Below, one piece after another: positions 46,351 through 57,797 of a stretch of DNA of 64,000 nt; position 1 is the first letter of the stretch; every line of letters starts with the position of its first letter. The notes below the pieces were generated by a model. The model was given only the letters and a program-made list of their open reading frames with translations, made no database searches and had not been told where the DNA came from. Source of the DNA: Telmatactis stephensoni. Taxonomy: Eukaryota > Cnidaria > Anthozoa > Actiniaria > Isophelliidae. The position numbers and the translations under genes were made by a program. Location of the stretch: assembly GCA_029948255.1 (NCBI GenBank), contig JALIZF010001765.1, positions 62,001-126,000 on the forward strand. The letters run 5' to 3'.

Positions 46351-49300
46351 TCATTGTTTTTCAGCAATAATAGCCCAGTTCCCATGATCATAAAACTCTT
46401 TAAGTACATTAACCCCATCCACACCATCCTCTATTAGATCTGGAAGCTCTTTTGCACTAAACACATGATAATAACGCTGTAAAGTTGGCTTGTTATCTGT
46501 TTCATTAACTTTTGTTGTAGTATATCCTTTACTTGTTGCAAAGTTATCTACTTTCTTTTCAGGGACATCAGTATCAGAGATTCCTGAGTCAGAATTAACT
46601 AAATCAACAGAAGAAGAGCCATCACTTTCTGTGTCACTAGATGAGTTGGCATCAACTGTCTTTGAGATAAGGTGTTTTGGACTCTTTTTTGGTGCTGTGT
46701 TTTCAGTAACTAGCTCACTTTTAAGTGGATCTTGGTCAGCATCAATTAAAATGTAAGATGGTGCAGATTCAACGTCAATCTCAGGCTCACTACATTCACT
46801 ATTGCAGGAATCCTCTCTTAGTAGTCTACCTCTGAGAAAAAGGGGACTACATTGCTGTTCTCTTGAGAGTAAAGCCATTTTCTCTCTTGCCCAGGCAGTA
46901 AGGCTTTTGTAGAGGCTTTCCTTGAGTGCATCTTCACTAACTTTCAGCAGTTCGTCACTCTGTTGTCCATCTGGTTGTACATGTACATTCACTACATCTA
47001 CACCAGGCTCAGTGGAACAATTTTTCTCCCTGAAAAGCCTTCTTACTAAAGAGGAGACAAACTCAGTGATGTTAGTGACACCTTGTTGGGATGCATTCTC
47101 TTGGGTTTTGTCAAGGTCAGAGTCACTGTTTTTGTCAAAAATCCTTCCAACGACAGCACTGACTAATTCATTTACAAAACTCTTTTCTTTTTCAGGGTAA
47201 AGCTTCATGACTTTTGAGTTGATGTTAGTTATTAGATGATCCTTTTTATTCTTCAGGGTTTGGACAATCTCTCTGAGGGCTTTGAACTCTAAGTTTGAAG
47301 TTACAATAGAATCTTTGGCCCTTTTACTGTTGTTATGATAGTCTGTTCTGTTGTTCAATTTTGATGTTGATTGACAGTCATCAAAGATTGAGTCACATGA
47401 CCTTGATCTCCTTAAATAAAAATTCTTCCTGGGCAGTTTGTGAGATGGTGGAAAATGTGAATCATGGCTTTTTTGCTGGGACGTTCTCCAGTGCTTTCCT
47501 ACAAGAAAAGAGCATTCAGTTTACAAAAATTATGTAAATATGGTATACTTCATATACATCTAACTTTTGAAAAGCAGGTTCCAAAGTTGATGTTGTACTT
47601 TGGAAGCTCACAACAAACTTTTATGGCCAATTTTAAAACTTACTTTCCAAGCAAATTCAGAAATTCTTAAGAATTGAGATTTGCAACAAGATTGATTTAC
47701 ATTGCAAAATTAAAGGCAATGGTCCCATCAAAAAAAGATCTCAATTTGATCATCAAAAAAGAATTTTCCATAGGCTATCCTGAATAAAGAAACTTGATTC
47801 AAACAAATTTCTGAATCCATGTGGGAAGTAAGTTTGAAGTTCCCCAAGACGTTTGTTGTGAAATTCCAGAGTACAAAGGAACTTCACCTGGCACTCTTCA
47901 AAAGCTATGTGAATGACACTGTAGAGGACATTTTAGAGAAGGAATGTAGTACAATACAAGGGAGCATTGATTTTTTAGGAGGGGGGGTGGGCCGGAGGAA
48001 TTGAGGGGTGGGCCAAAAGAAATTTACTCTATGAAAGGGGGTGGGTCATGTTTTTCTGAAAGTTAAACCAGGTCAAGGGACCCTATTTTCATATTTGGAA
48101 GTGGGGTGGGTCATCAGTATAGTTCAATTCCTTACCGTGGGGGCTTGCATTATTTGTATTTGATTCCTGCAATTCCTCTGCCCCCCCCCCCCCCCCCCTC
48201 CTAAAAAATGAATGCTGCCCAAATGATTTCATGTACATGGGCCATGTCTGAAATAGCTCTCTCTGGCCATTGTTTATCAGAACAATAACTAATTTAACTT
48301 TCACCCCTAAATGAGGAGGGTTTTTTTCATTTTATCAGGAGAAGGGGAGGTCAAAACCATCCATGGACCACACCCTAGCTATGCTCAGCCAATGAAATGA
48401 TGACCTGCCTGGATTTTCCATTTGAAAACCACCCAAATTAGCTGAAATCAAGGAGGAGGCCAGTCAGGCACCCACGGACACACCCTACCAATGCTCTAAT
48501 TTATTCTAAAATAAAAATTTGAACTGGATTTCCCAGGATTTCACTCAGGATTTGGAAACTTCCCAAAGTGGCTGAAATCTAGGAAAGGAACTAATAAGTT
48601 GATAAAAGTACTTTTGGCAAGCAGAATTTTGACTTACCTTTACTGCGATGTCCAGTGTAAGGAACCAAAACATCTTGAGCATCAAACTGAAAGATGATTT
48701 AATGGGGAATTAGTGAATTAAATGTTCGTTCCATAATTGGTGGGCATAAAACTTTTGTATAGGAAATCAAAGAGTTCAAAATTGCATGGCTCTTTGTGAA
48801 TCATCATCAAGAATAATTCTTGATAAACAATAAACAATTGTTTATTGATACACAATAAACAATAAAATTACTCTAAATGCAGTGAAGAAATACCATGCAT
48901 GAAAAATGCTACAAACCACTCAGAAAATTTGAGCCCCTGGTGGGAAAGAACCCACAGTCTCCAATTATCTAGATGGGTGCTCTACTACTAAGCTACTTGG
49001 GAAAATATTCTGAGTGGTTTGTAGTGTTTTTAACATGTGGTTTTTATTCACTGTTATAATTGTACATGTACATTTAAAGGCTGGATTGTTGCACGCAACT
49101 TGACATATACAACACATCTTAGAACAAAGTCGTGCCATGTGAATGCCCCTACGATTCCTCTAAGGCAGTCGCATGCGGCCTAAAATCATTGAATCATAGG
49201 AAAATGACGTGATAGTCGTGAGCGTGTGAATGGTGCTTAAGATATGTCATAGGCAGGTTGCATGCGACAAGTTGTAGGCAAAATCGTACCGTATAAATCG

Positions 49301-51628
49301 GCCTAATATTAACCTATACTGTAAATACCTTTCTATGACTTTGTTCCATAGCCCAGACATATACCAACATCTTTCCTCCAGGTCTTAGAATACGCCCAAG
49401 CTCTTGTAAAGCCTTGAGTCTTCGCTTACTGGAGGCAAAATGGTGGATAACACCAATTGAAATGACAGCATCGAAACATCCATCCTTGTATGGCAACTTC
49501 AAGTTATTACAAACAGACACCTCATGCCTCCTTTCATGGGCAATTTCTATCAACTTTGTACAGCTATCCGATCCCATCACAAAGGAATTGGGGCTCAAAC
49601 CAAGATATTTTCCATTCCCACATCCTATAGAAATAAAATAATAATATTACAACTTTTCCCACATCAATAACTAAACACACTTTGAAACAGTTATATTGGC
49701 AACATTAAATGTTGATCAAATTTATTGTGATCGATATCATCAAACTTGTGAATAATTTATTTGGTAATTTTCTCAGATAAATTCACTAAACTTAGGAAAT
49801 TGTAGGCAAATGTGAACAGTTGTGTTACTAGACATTTGATAAGCAATATGCGATATTAATGTCTGTAATATCTGTGGCTCATATCTGTGTATTTGAAACA
49901 GAATTGGTACTTATATTGTAAATATTACTTATTACTTAGCAATGGTGTGATATGTTCTCTTCATTTTTGCATGATACATTGGTAATTTCAATTAATTGAT
50001 ATTAGGTATTACTGCTCCTGACAGTTTTCTTCTCTTTCATATTGTTGATTTCCTGTTTTCTTTTTTTCTTTTTCTGTCTTTTTTTTCTTTCTTTCTTTCT
50101 TTTTAATTTCTGTTTTTCAATTTTACATCCTAGCTTGGGCACTAGATCATAATTATATGAACTGAGTTAACTTTGTTTGGTGTGCTGTTTTCCATCATGC
50201 TATGAGCGTTTTTGATCTGGGTACTCCAGTTTTTCTTCCCTCAGCAATATTAACATGTGAGTCGAGCATTTGTATGTAAAATATTTAATGTAGAATTATG
50301 AAGAACCACTATGTGGATATGCTGCTGTGAAAAGGTTATTCTAAATAAAGTTCCAATGACAGTCCTTTTTTATAATTCACAAGGAAAAAGGGTGGAAATA
50401 AAATATTATCTTCAAAATCTTTGTTTGTTAGAATAAAGAATACAGTTAACAAAATGGTCCCTGACCTACTCTGAATAGATCAGTTCCTACAAAAGTGCTG
50501 CGGCTATACACATATAATTATATTTTGTTTTTTAATTACTGTTCAGGGATAGATAAAATGATTAACTCTATAACAGTGAATAACAGCCAATCATATGTGG
50601 GTTTCCATGGAAAAAAGGTGTAAGTCATAGAAAGATATCATCTTTCTAGCTAATAATATAATGGTTGATAAAATATGCCTTTTTTGAGCAGAATCAAACA
50701 TGCCAGCTCAAAGAAGATCAATATCTTTTGTACAATATAACTTGAAAGCATTTTGACTTGTACAGTATTTGTTAATTTGAATATTATTTGCTAATGAAGT
50801 CACATATAATGGCTATTTGTCAATATTTTTTCGTGAAGTCATACCAAATAAAAACATTAACACTAAGTTGAGTTGATCCCTCTCAAAAAATAAAGAAATG
50901 ATAGAAATCTTCGCTTTCTACAAACATTATTTTAATGTATGTTTTGCAATAATGAGCTAATTGCTCCAAATTTTCTAACTTGCTGGGTACGGTCAGAGTA
51001 TTAAGGTTAATTATACTAAACACATAGAATATTCAAGATTTAACCTGTTTTACAAGACACATATTCCAGCACATCTGTTTCAGTGGAAAATGAATGCATA
51101 AAATAAGATGAAAATCTTCTGAATGCAGAAATCATTTTAATTTTAAAAAATTTGATCACTGTATAGAGTAGTCAATTAAAAATTTATGTGAAAAATAACA
51201 TTCTGGCATATTTTTATTTTTATTGGAGCAAGAAAAAAAAGGAAAAAAATTAAGAAGAATTTGTCAAATACATATTTTTCCACATTATTTTCAAATGAAG
51301 GCAATTCATGTCATTCTATTTGACGTTTTTGAAATCAAACTCCATCCTCAAGATCAGACCGTATCGAATTTATATATGGAAAGAAACTCCCTTACAGAGC
51401 TGAAGAGCACATTACAATTTCTGTGGTTCTTTCAATGGGATTTTGACAGAGAACTTACATACACTTACCAACATCTGCAATAATACTACCAGGGACCTGG
51501 GATTTCAGAAATTCTTCTACGAAAGGCCATGCTTTATAACGTGTGTGTTTGAATCCAGGGGCAATGTCGTTATACACTTCGTGGACGTATTTCTGCTCGA
51601 GCTCCTCGGGTGAACTGAACTTAGGCAT
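46351..51628 (-). CDS. TRMT9B: TRMT9B-like tRNA methyltransferase
   Basis: Member of the Trm9/ALKBH8 methyltransferase family, which completes mcm5U at tRNA wobble uridines; the activity of the TRMT9B branch itself is less settled. Exons: 51628-51469, 49624-49329, 48686-48638, 47498-46351; phases agree, 550 residues. The N-terminal methyltransferase domain starts MPKFSSPEELEQKYVHEVYN. The SAM-binding motif I IADVGCGNGKYL lies at about 50-61, motif IV is FDAVISIGVIHHF, then GGKMLVYVWAMEQ. A long Ser/Asp/Glu-rich disordered stretch follows (exon 4). The conserved C-terminus RYYHVFSAKELPDL...DHGNWAIIAEKQ is diagnostic of Trm9-family proteins. Large introns carry several SINE and MITE fragments. 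The start ATG is the first in its exon and matches family N-termini. Stop TGA at 46351-46353. Confidence 0.9.
47961..48213. mobile_element. ~250-bp element with G/C-run inverted ends (TRMT9B intron 3)
   Basis: Left end GCATTGATTTTTTAGGAGGG and right end CCCTCCTAAAAAATGAATGC are inverted. The interior contains several GTGGGCC / GGTGGGTCAT direct repeats. No ORF. Confidence 0.75.
48902..49031 (-). repeat. tRNA-like sequence inside a flanking inverted repeat
   Basis: On the minus strand 49001-48931 has an A-box-like TAGCTTAGTAGTAGAGC and a B-box-like GGGTTCTTTCCC, with tRNA-like spacing. It is bracketed by an inverted repeat (CTACAAACCACTCAGAA on the left, TTCTGAGTGGTTTGTAG on the right). Probably a tRNA-derived SINE head captured in a hairpin, not a working tRNA gene. 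Confidence 0.6.
50162..50283 (+). mobile_element. SINE 3' fragment (TRMT9B intron 1)
   Basis: Aligns by eye with the body of the SINE at 61195-61420: both run from (A)TTGAGTT..TTTG.. through TCCGG/TCCAG..TTTTT..TCCCTCAGCAA to ACATGTGAGTCGAG. The tRNA-like head is missing, as in a 5'-truncated copy. Confidence 0.75.
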
Positions 51629-52601
51629 CTAATCCTGATTTAATTTCCTCCAAAGTTAGTTTCTATTTACAATCATTAGAGAATCGATTTATAGGTACCA
51701 TGGGCGTGCCTGAAAAGAACGAATTTAAGGAAATTAAGTGCTGTTCACAACAACATGGCTTGAAGGTAGGTTCTGATTATATTTGGAAATGATAAGAAAA
51801 GCAATTACAATGCCGCCTCTGGGGCCGTGAATGGAGTGAAATTTGGTGTTACCTTGGGATCCAGATGGACGTCGTGACAGGCTGTGTTCCAATCTGGTCG
51901 CTCAAGAATCAAGTTCTGCTTTACTCAATGCATCTGATTAACACTAGCTCTAAAAAAGCAGAAAAAGTACATAAAAAAGATAGACAACAAAAAGGACTTA
52001 AAAATTCATAAAACAATGCAAGTTGATTTCACACGTCGCTGGCCGGAAACAAAGTGAAATTCATTTCACAGAAACTACTTGTTTTAACATCGCTCCAGTT
52101 TTTAAACTGAAAGCTTCCGGACAATCGAGAATACGTGTGATATGGCTGCCGACTGGACATAAAAATTAAGCTGTAAATTAAAACAAAGGGATAAGTTTAA
52201 CGTTATAACTAAAACGACCAAACTCACATCTGTCCTTTCAATTTGGTTCCAGACTAGAACAAGAAACCACAACGATTCAGATGAATTAGCGCCATACAGA
52301 GAGAGTATACTTCAAGCTTGTGTGACACGCTGGCACAAGCATTGTCTTTGAAAGCTCCGCGTGGCCTGTATTCAACTTGTTTGTCAGTAGAATAGATCGA
52401 AACTGACCAATCCTCAAGTCTTTTAGTCAACAAGTTCTCAATATCATATAGCCTTTTGAAACAAGGCTTTTGCAAAATCCGTTACCCTAGCAGCCACTCG
52501 AATCTGTGACATTAGGTTAGAAACTGCCGAACAGCTGCTAAGGGGAAAACCATCCTTTGTTAATGAGCAAAATGCAAATCAACCTTCCCTTGCCGTGCCG
52601 T

Positions 52602-52612
52602 CCGCCATTTTG
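52602..52612 (-). promoter_or_regulatory. YY1-like site
   Basis: CAAAATGGCGG on the minus strand, about 975 nt upstream of the TRMT9B start codon. It could mark the real promoter if an untranslated first exon exists; there is no direct support for that exon. Confidence 0.3.
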
Positions 52613-52829
52613 AATCTCTTGATCTCTCCCCAGTCTTCCGCGTCGATTATCCAACAGGAAAACCGACATTTCCATCGTGCATACGATTGACGAAGCCCCA
52701 ATGGTTTTTATTTCCTTTATATATCGTCGCTTCCCGGAAGATGTTGTTTACTCTGAAGAGTATCCTTTTCTCTCCATTTTCCAAAGAAAAGGCTCTCCAC
52801 ACATGGTCCCCTATACCCCTTTGCAAAAT

Positions 52830-53010
52830 GAAATCACGTAAAAATATTAAGTCTTTTCACGCGTCACGGATAATTAAAAAATCTCTTTCACGTTCACAAA
52901 AAATCAAAAGTCGCTTTCACGTGGACGCAAAAAGATTTTAGACCTTCAATCACGTTTCACGTCAAAATAAACCAGCCATTCACGCTTCACGCAAAAGATA
53001 TAGGGGGCCC
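52830..53010 (-). repeat. TCACG-rich repeat, copy 1
   Basis: Dense irregular recurrence of TTTCACG, CACGTAAA and TCACGCAAAA strings. The same style of sequence fills 61650-61825, so this is a dispersed family rather than chance. Confidence 0.6.
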
Positions 53011-53514
53011 TGTCCACAGCCATCTGTTAAAAATTCAAAAAACGCAAAGAAAACGCTCGCCCCAAACTTTCACTGTAAAAGCTCGATATCCATTGTCCGG
53101 TCCCGGGATGGTTCATTTTATGTTTGTGCTGTGGAATAAACACACTGCGAGTTCTAGAGCGCTCGAAAATCAAGACTGACTTGGCTGCGTGGGTGTACGT
53201 CCCTAAGTGAGCAACTCCAAGCGTGTGTTATTATATCACGCGCGCGTTTTCAGTCCCGTTTCTCGAGAATATTTCTCTTGGCCCTACCCAGCATATTGAG
53301 ATGCTGTCGTTTTTCATAACATTTTGTGGAAGTTGTAAAAATATTAGTTGGACTTTATGAGATGATTCCTTCAAACAACCAATTTTTTAATGTAATCTAT
53401 TTGGATCCATGTCTCCCATACAACTACTGTAAAACATTAAAAATTTCATTTCAAATTAACTCGAAAATATTAATTTTAAACAAACAATTGACACTTCATA
53501 GACATTTGCTCTTC

Positions 53515-53520
53515 TTTATT
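53515..53520 (-). terminator. candidate poly(A) signal of chitinase A
   Basis: AATAAA on the minus strand, 62 nt downstream of the chitinase A stop codon. Confidence 0.6.
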
Positions 53521-53581
53521 TGTACTTTAACTAAGCTTCACAACTGTAATGAGAGCAATGTAAATCATTTGACACGAGTCA

Positions 53582-55060
53582 TTAACATTTGCAGTGAGAT
53601 GAAGGACAGTAGCCAGCAGCACAGTTAGATACACACCAAGCATCCATTCCTGGGTACTGGTCATAAGGTGGAACTGCAACACATCCACCAACTGGAGGTG
53701 TCTGAGTAGTCATGGGTGGTGGGGGAGGTGTTGGACCGTTGGTTGGCGGTAATGGGCCATCAGTTGGTGGCGGTGGTGGTGGTGGTGAAGGAACCGGGCC
53801 ATCAGTTGGTGGCGGTGGTGTTGGAGGAACCGGTCCGTCAGTTGGAGGTGGGGGAACAGGTCCATCAGTAGGGGGTGGTGGAGGAACATATCCACCGAGG
53901 TACTTCTTAACTGCATTCATTAGTGGGTAGTTACCTTTCCCACAGGACTGGCCATTGAAGTCATCAAGATCTAGAGCCCAGAACATGGCACCGGCCAGAC
54001 CTTTACCCTTGATTACTTGCTCCACCTTCAAAGAAAGACTCTCTTCATCGTCAAAGCCAACCCAATCAAGACCATGAACGCCGTATGGAGCTTTGACTAT
54101 GCTTTGACTAGTTTTTATAACCTTCATTCCTTTCTTTATCATGTCACAGATCTCATAGTACGACAAGAATCCGGATTCTCTTGTATATGGACCTTTTGTG
54201 GCTTTCACCCAGTCAGCTTTTGGAGCGCCAATGCCGTTTTTATTTAAGTCTTTCAGTTTGAAAGCTCGTCCATAAGTCCCAAGTCCCAGAGCTATCTTAT
54301 ATGCTGGAGCACCCTTGTCGATCCAGTACTGGGTAGCAAACTTTACTGTAAGAATTTCACCTGGTGGACCTGCTAGAGCGGTGTGATGTCCTGTGTGTTT
54401 TTCCCACTGTCCTCGTAAGTCGTAAGCCATAAGATTGATCAAATCGAGGATCTGGCCAATCTTGCCAACTTCGTAGGCTTTGTCGATGGTATTTTTGCCT
54501 GCAGAGACTGCTGCGGTCAGCAAAAGTCGTGGGCGATTCGAGGCCTTTCCTTCAGCAATAAAAGCATTCAATAGCTCTTGACAGAGAATGGTAAACCTTT
54601 GTTTGTCTTCAGGAGGGGATCCACCACGGGTTGCGGGATACTCCCAGTCAAGATCCAGACCATCAAAATCCCATTGTCGTAACACTCTGATTACTGAATC
54701 GATGAAAACCTTCCTTGTTGCAGCGGTTTTCACCATTCGTGAGAAGGGACTGTTTGCGTTCTCGTGGTTCCAGCCACCAACTGCCAAAAGGGTCTTCAAT
54801 TTTGGATTCTTCTTTTTCAGGGCGTTAAACCTTGGGTACAGTTTGTCGTCATTCCACTCGTACATGGCGAGCTCGTTTTTCGGGTTAATCTTTGCAAAGG
54901 AGTACATCAAGTGGGTGCAGAGATCTGGATCGATGTTCTCAGGCCAGAATTTTCCACGGCCTGGTCTGTACTGAGACCAGTTTGTGTGATAACAAACTCG
55001 AACGTAATTGCCTGCGGCGTAAGAAGCCAAGGCGAGCAACACAACAGTAAAGAGCTGCAT
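53582..55060 (-). CDS. GH18 chitinase A, secreted, intronless
   Basis: Single open frame of 492 residues. A signal peptide ([17 protein letters not shown]) precedes a GH18 TIM-barrel domain (about 19-385). The catalytic motif DxxDxDxE reads DGLDLDWE at 133-140, with Glu140 as the acid. Other family signatures are [21 protein letters not shown] and [14 protein letters not shown] Pro/Thr/Asp/Gly linker (repeated PPPTDGPVP) leads to a short six-Cys module at the end ([17 protein letters not shown] ... CPSSHCKC), a chitin-binding-like tail seen in cnidarian secreted proteins as I recall. It would hydrolyse chitin outside the cell, in digestion, defence or matrix turnover. The absence of introns is notable because animal GH18 genes usually have many. 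It has a TATA box 55 nt upstream and a close poly(A) signal, and a tandem partner about 2.7 kb away in the same orientation. Confidence 0.95.
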   Translation of the reverse strand: MQLFTVVLLALASYAAGNYVRVCYHTNWSQYRPGRGKFWPENIDPDLCTHLMYSFAKINPKNELAMYEWNDDKLYPRFNALKKKNPKLKTLLAVGGWNHENANSPFSRMVKTAATRKVFIDSVIRVLRQWDFDGLDLDWEYPATRGGSPPEDKQRFTILCQELLNAFIAEGKASNRPRLLLTAAVSAGKNTIDKAYEVGKIGQILDLINLMAYDLRGQWEKHTGHHTALAGPPGEILTVKFATQYWIDKGAPAYKIALGLGTYGRAFKLKDLNKNGIGAPKADWVKATKGPYTRESGFLSYYEICDMIKKGMKVIKTSQSIVKAPYGVHGLDWVGFDDEESLSLKVEQVIKGKGLAGAMFWALDLDDFNGQSCGKGNYPLMNAVKKYLGGYVPPPPPTDGPVPPPPTDGPVPPTPPPPTDGPVPSPPPPPPPTDGPLPPTNGPTPPPPPMTTQTPPVGGCVAVPPYDQYPGMDAWCVSNCAAGYCPSSHCKC

Positions 55061-55114
55061 GTTGGTGCAATGTTTTCTACAGTACTTGTTAAAGTATTAG
55101 TTCGAGTAATTGTG

Positions 55115-55122
55115 CTTTTATA
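55115..55122 (-). promoter_or_regulatory. TATA box of chitinase A
   Basis: TATAAAAG on the minus strand, its proximal edge 54 nt upstream of the start codon, implying a 5'UTR of about 25-30 nt. The same spacing holds for chitinase B. Confidence 0.65.
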
Positions 55123-56325
55123 ATTGAAAAGTTGCAAACAGTAGGCTCAAGAGGTGTTTCAGCTGTAAGAAGTGCCCCCAGTGTTGGCCAATCCCCTGCA
55201 CGACTTGTACCCATTTAGCAAATATCAATGGGAAAAGTGTACTTAAAAAGATCGTCTTTGCAGGTGCGATTGCATTAAATGTGTACATGCACGCGACTTT
55301 ATCAAACGTTGAATTTTTTCCACGCCTTCCTTTGACAGGAACTAGCGTGCTTCTTTTGTCGTCTCGAGATCTGCTTTAACAACCTTTCAAAAGCTAGTAG
55401 TTTCGCATTGTTCGTAAGAGACTTGCGTTTTTCTTCAGCTCACACGGACACATAAGAAGATGTTACGTTTTAGGACCTGTTTCCATGAAGGGTGACATAA
55501 GCAACACTAGGGCTGATATTTTTGTTGTTAGCTCCCCCAGGTAAACGAAAACATAAGAGTTGTCCCTAGTGGCTACTCCTTACCCATGAAAACTTTCTCG
55601 TATTTTGTAGTTTCAGCTTTACTCAGATGTTTGTGAATACGCTGACAAGTTTTCACATTCCTTTGTTATAAAATGTCGTCAGGGATAAAAATGTTTGCGT
55701 CGGACGGACAGATGTTCTTCTTAAAGCGATTTTAGCTGCTACCAACTACCACTTAGGGTTTGTCAATATATCATGGAGAATGTCCAAAGTATACTAATAT
55801 TTATCTAATGAGGATGCGCAGCGCGAGGATCCTGTTTTTGGGCTAGCAAGTTGGCAAAACGGTTTTGAAGTAAAATAAATGGAAGATAAAAAGGTCTAAA
55901 GTTATACGTTGTTCCTATCTATGATGATTCGTTATAGTGCGACTATCACTTCAACCAAGGCCACCCAAACAAATTTTCAGACAAATTTTCAATGTACAGT
56001 TGTGATGCTTAGCAGCAGATTTGTCAGGGAGTTCCTTCAATCTTCATGCAGTTCTTGTTCAATCTCGATGTGGTTCTTACACATACAAAGCAAATTAATA
56101 ATAATAATAATAATAATATTGTATTTTAAGGGAAATATTAAACACTTGTAGAGATTCTATTGTATATATACTCAATCGTTATTGGATAATTTGTATGAAA
56201 GTTTGTTTGGGTTGCCTTGGTTGGAGTAGTTGCACTGTCAAACGTTTTTTTGTTTTCGGTTTGGCGCTGAACGTTTGGGGTATTTCCAGTGTCCATTCGA
56301 CGCTGCACTACCAGGGAAGGGGGAC
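55123..56325. other. intergenic, upstream of chitinase A
   Basis: Nothing recognised except an (AAT)n run at 56096-56117. Presumed regulatory DNA for chitinase A near its left end. Confidence 0.4.
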
Positions 56326-57005
56326 CGTCTTAGAGAGGTGTCCATCTTAGAGAGGTGTCCGTCTTAGAGAGTTGTCCATCTTAGAGAGGTGTCCGTCTTA
56401 GAGAGGTGTCCGTCTTAGAGAGGTGTCCGTCTTAGAGAGGTGTCCGTCTTAGAGAGTTGTCCATCTTAGAGAGGTGTCCATCTTAGAGAGGTGTCTGTCT
56501 TAGAGAGGTGTCCATCTTAGAGAGGTGTCCATCTTAGAGAGGTGTCCGTCTTAGAGAGCTGTCCGTCTTAGAGAGCTGTCCATCTTAGAGAGGTGTCCGT
56601 CTTAGAGAGTTGTCCATCTTAGAGAGGTGTCTGTCTTAGAGAGGTGTCCGTCTTAGAGAGGTGTCCATCTTAGAGAGGTGTCCGTCTTAGAGAGGTGTCC
56701 ATCTTAGAGATGTGTCCATCTTAGAGAGGTGTCTGTCTTAGAGAGGTGTCCGTCTTAGAGAGGTGTCCATCTTAGAGAGGTGTCCGTCTTAGAGAGGTGT
56801 CCATCTTAGAGAGGTGTCCGTCTTAGAGAGGTGTCCATCTTAGAGAGGTGTCCGTCTTAGAGAGTTGTCCATCTTAGAGAGGTGTCTGTCTTAGAGAGGT
56901 GTCCATCTTAGAGAGGTGTCCGTCTTAGAGAGGTGTCCATCTTAGAGACGTGTCCGTCTTAGAGAGGTGTTCATCTTAGAGAGGTGTCCATCTTAATTAG
57001 AGAGG
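56326..57005 (-). repeat. 17-bp minisatellite array B
   Basis: About 40 copies of AGAGAGGTGTCCGTCTT, the reverse complement of the array A unit (AAGACGGACACCTCTCT). The main variants are CCATCTT and GTTGTCC. It lies between the two chitinases. The variant mix differs from array A (many GTCCATC here, many GACGGTC there), so the arrays have homogenised separately. Confidence 0.97.
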
Positions 57006-57016
57006 TGAAAACACAC

Positions 57017-57326
57017 GTAGCCCAAGCTGTGCATTTGCATATGAAATATATGGGTTTCACGAATGATCTGCAGAAAAAAATTTAAATAAAGGAACAATTT
57101 TAACTCATAATGCTTTTGTATTTGTTTTTCTGTGTATTTTCGTGAAGTTTCAAGCCGTTTCGTGGTCATTTGAGGGAGTTTTAGCGATTTGATTTTTCTC
57201 CCTTTTATGTAATTAACAGAAATTTGTGCAAGTAAAATTGTTCCTTTATTCAAAGCTTATTTTTCAGCAGATCATTCGTGAAATCCCATATATATTTTTC
57301 ATATACAAATGCACAGCTTGGGCTAC
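57017..57326. mobile_element. ~310-bp element with ~95-bp inverted repeats
   Basis: The left arm from GTAGCCCAAGCTGTGCATTT pairs with the right arm ending AAATGCACAGCTTGGGCTAC. The pairing runs on through ATGATCTGC and AAAGGAACAATTT. It abuts the end of array B. Confidence 0.85.
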
Positions 57327-57470
57327 CTGTGGTGAAAAAAGCGAAAAAGTATCTCTTGAGCGCGCGCTCAATGGCGTACAGATCGAGAATCTCGCTTTTA
57401 ATCAAAAGTGATGGGAGGTCTTTTTGAAAGTTTTTCTTTTTTTTTCACGAAAATAACTAAGAATCGCGAT

Positions 57471-57639
57471 ACAAACCTAAACGCGATTTTGAGACGGCAT
57501 TATCGGTTTTGAGATAAAATATATTCAGTATTGGCTGTGTCACTGCGCAACTCCGCCAGGCCAATATCGAATATAATTTCTTCCCAACTAGTCGTCATTA
57601 TCAACCGATAATACGTCTCAAAATCGCGTTTAGTTTGTG
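57471..57639. mobile_element. ~170-bp TIR element
   Basis: ACAAACCTAAACGCGATTTT on the left and AAAATCGCGTTTAGTTTGT on the right are inverted, continuing through GAGAC.GCATTATCGGTT. Interior about 100 bp. It lies just downstream of chitinase B. Confidence 0.8.
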
Positions 57640-57687
57640 ATATTAATTCCAACAAATATCCAACACTGCGATTGTGTTTATGGTCTG

Positions 57688-57693
57688 TTTATT
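57688..57693 (-). terminator. candidate poly(A) signal of chitinase B
   Basis: AATAAA on the minus strand, 105 nt after the chitinase B stop codon. Confidence 0.5.
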
Positions 57694-57797
57694 TCTAATC
57701 ATTCATCATTAACACTACATTACATTCCCGAAATATCTGATGATACTTTTGGAATTCACATATCGTTACTGAATACTGTCCTTTATCATGCTGTTGT

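Larger units (their letters stand above)
51629..53581. other. region upstream of TRMT9B
   Basis: No gene supported. The first kilobase is likely TRMT9B promoter or 5'UTR. A TCACG-rich repeat lies at 52830-53010. The rest is AT-rich. Confidence 0.45.
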
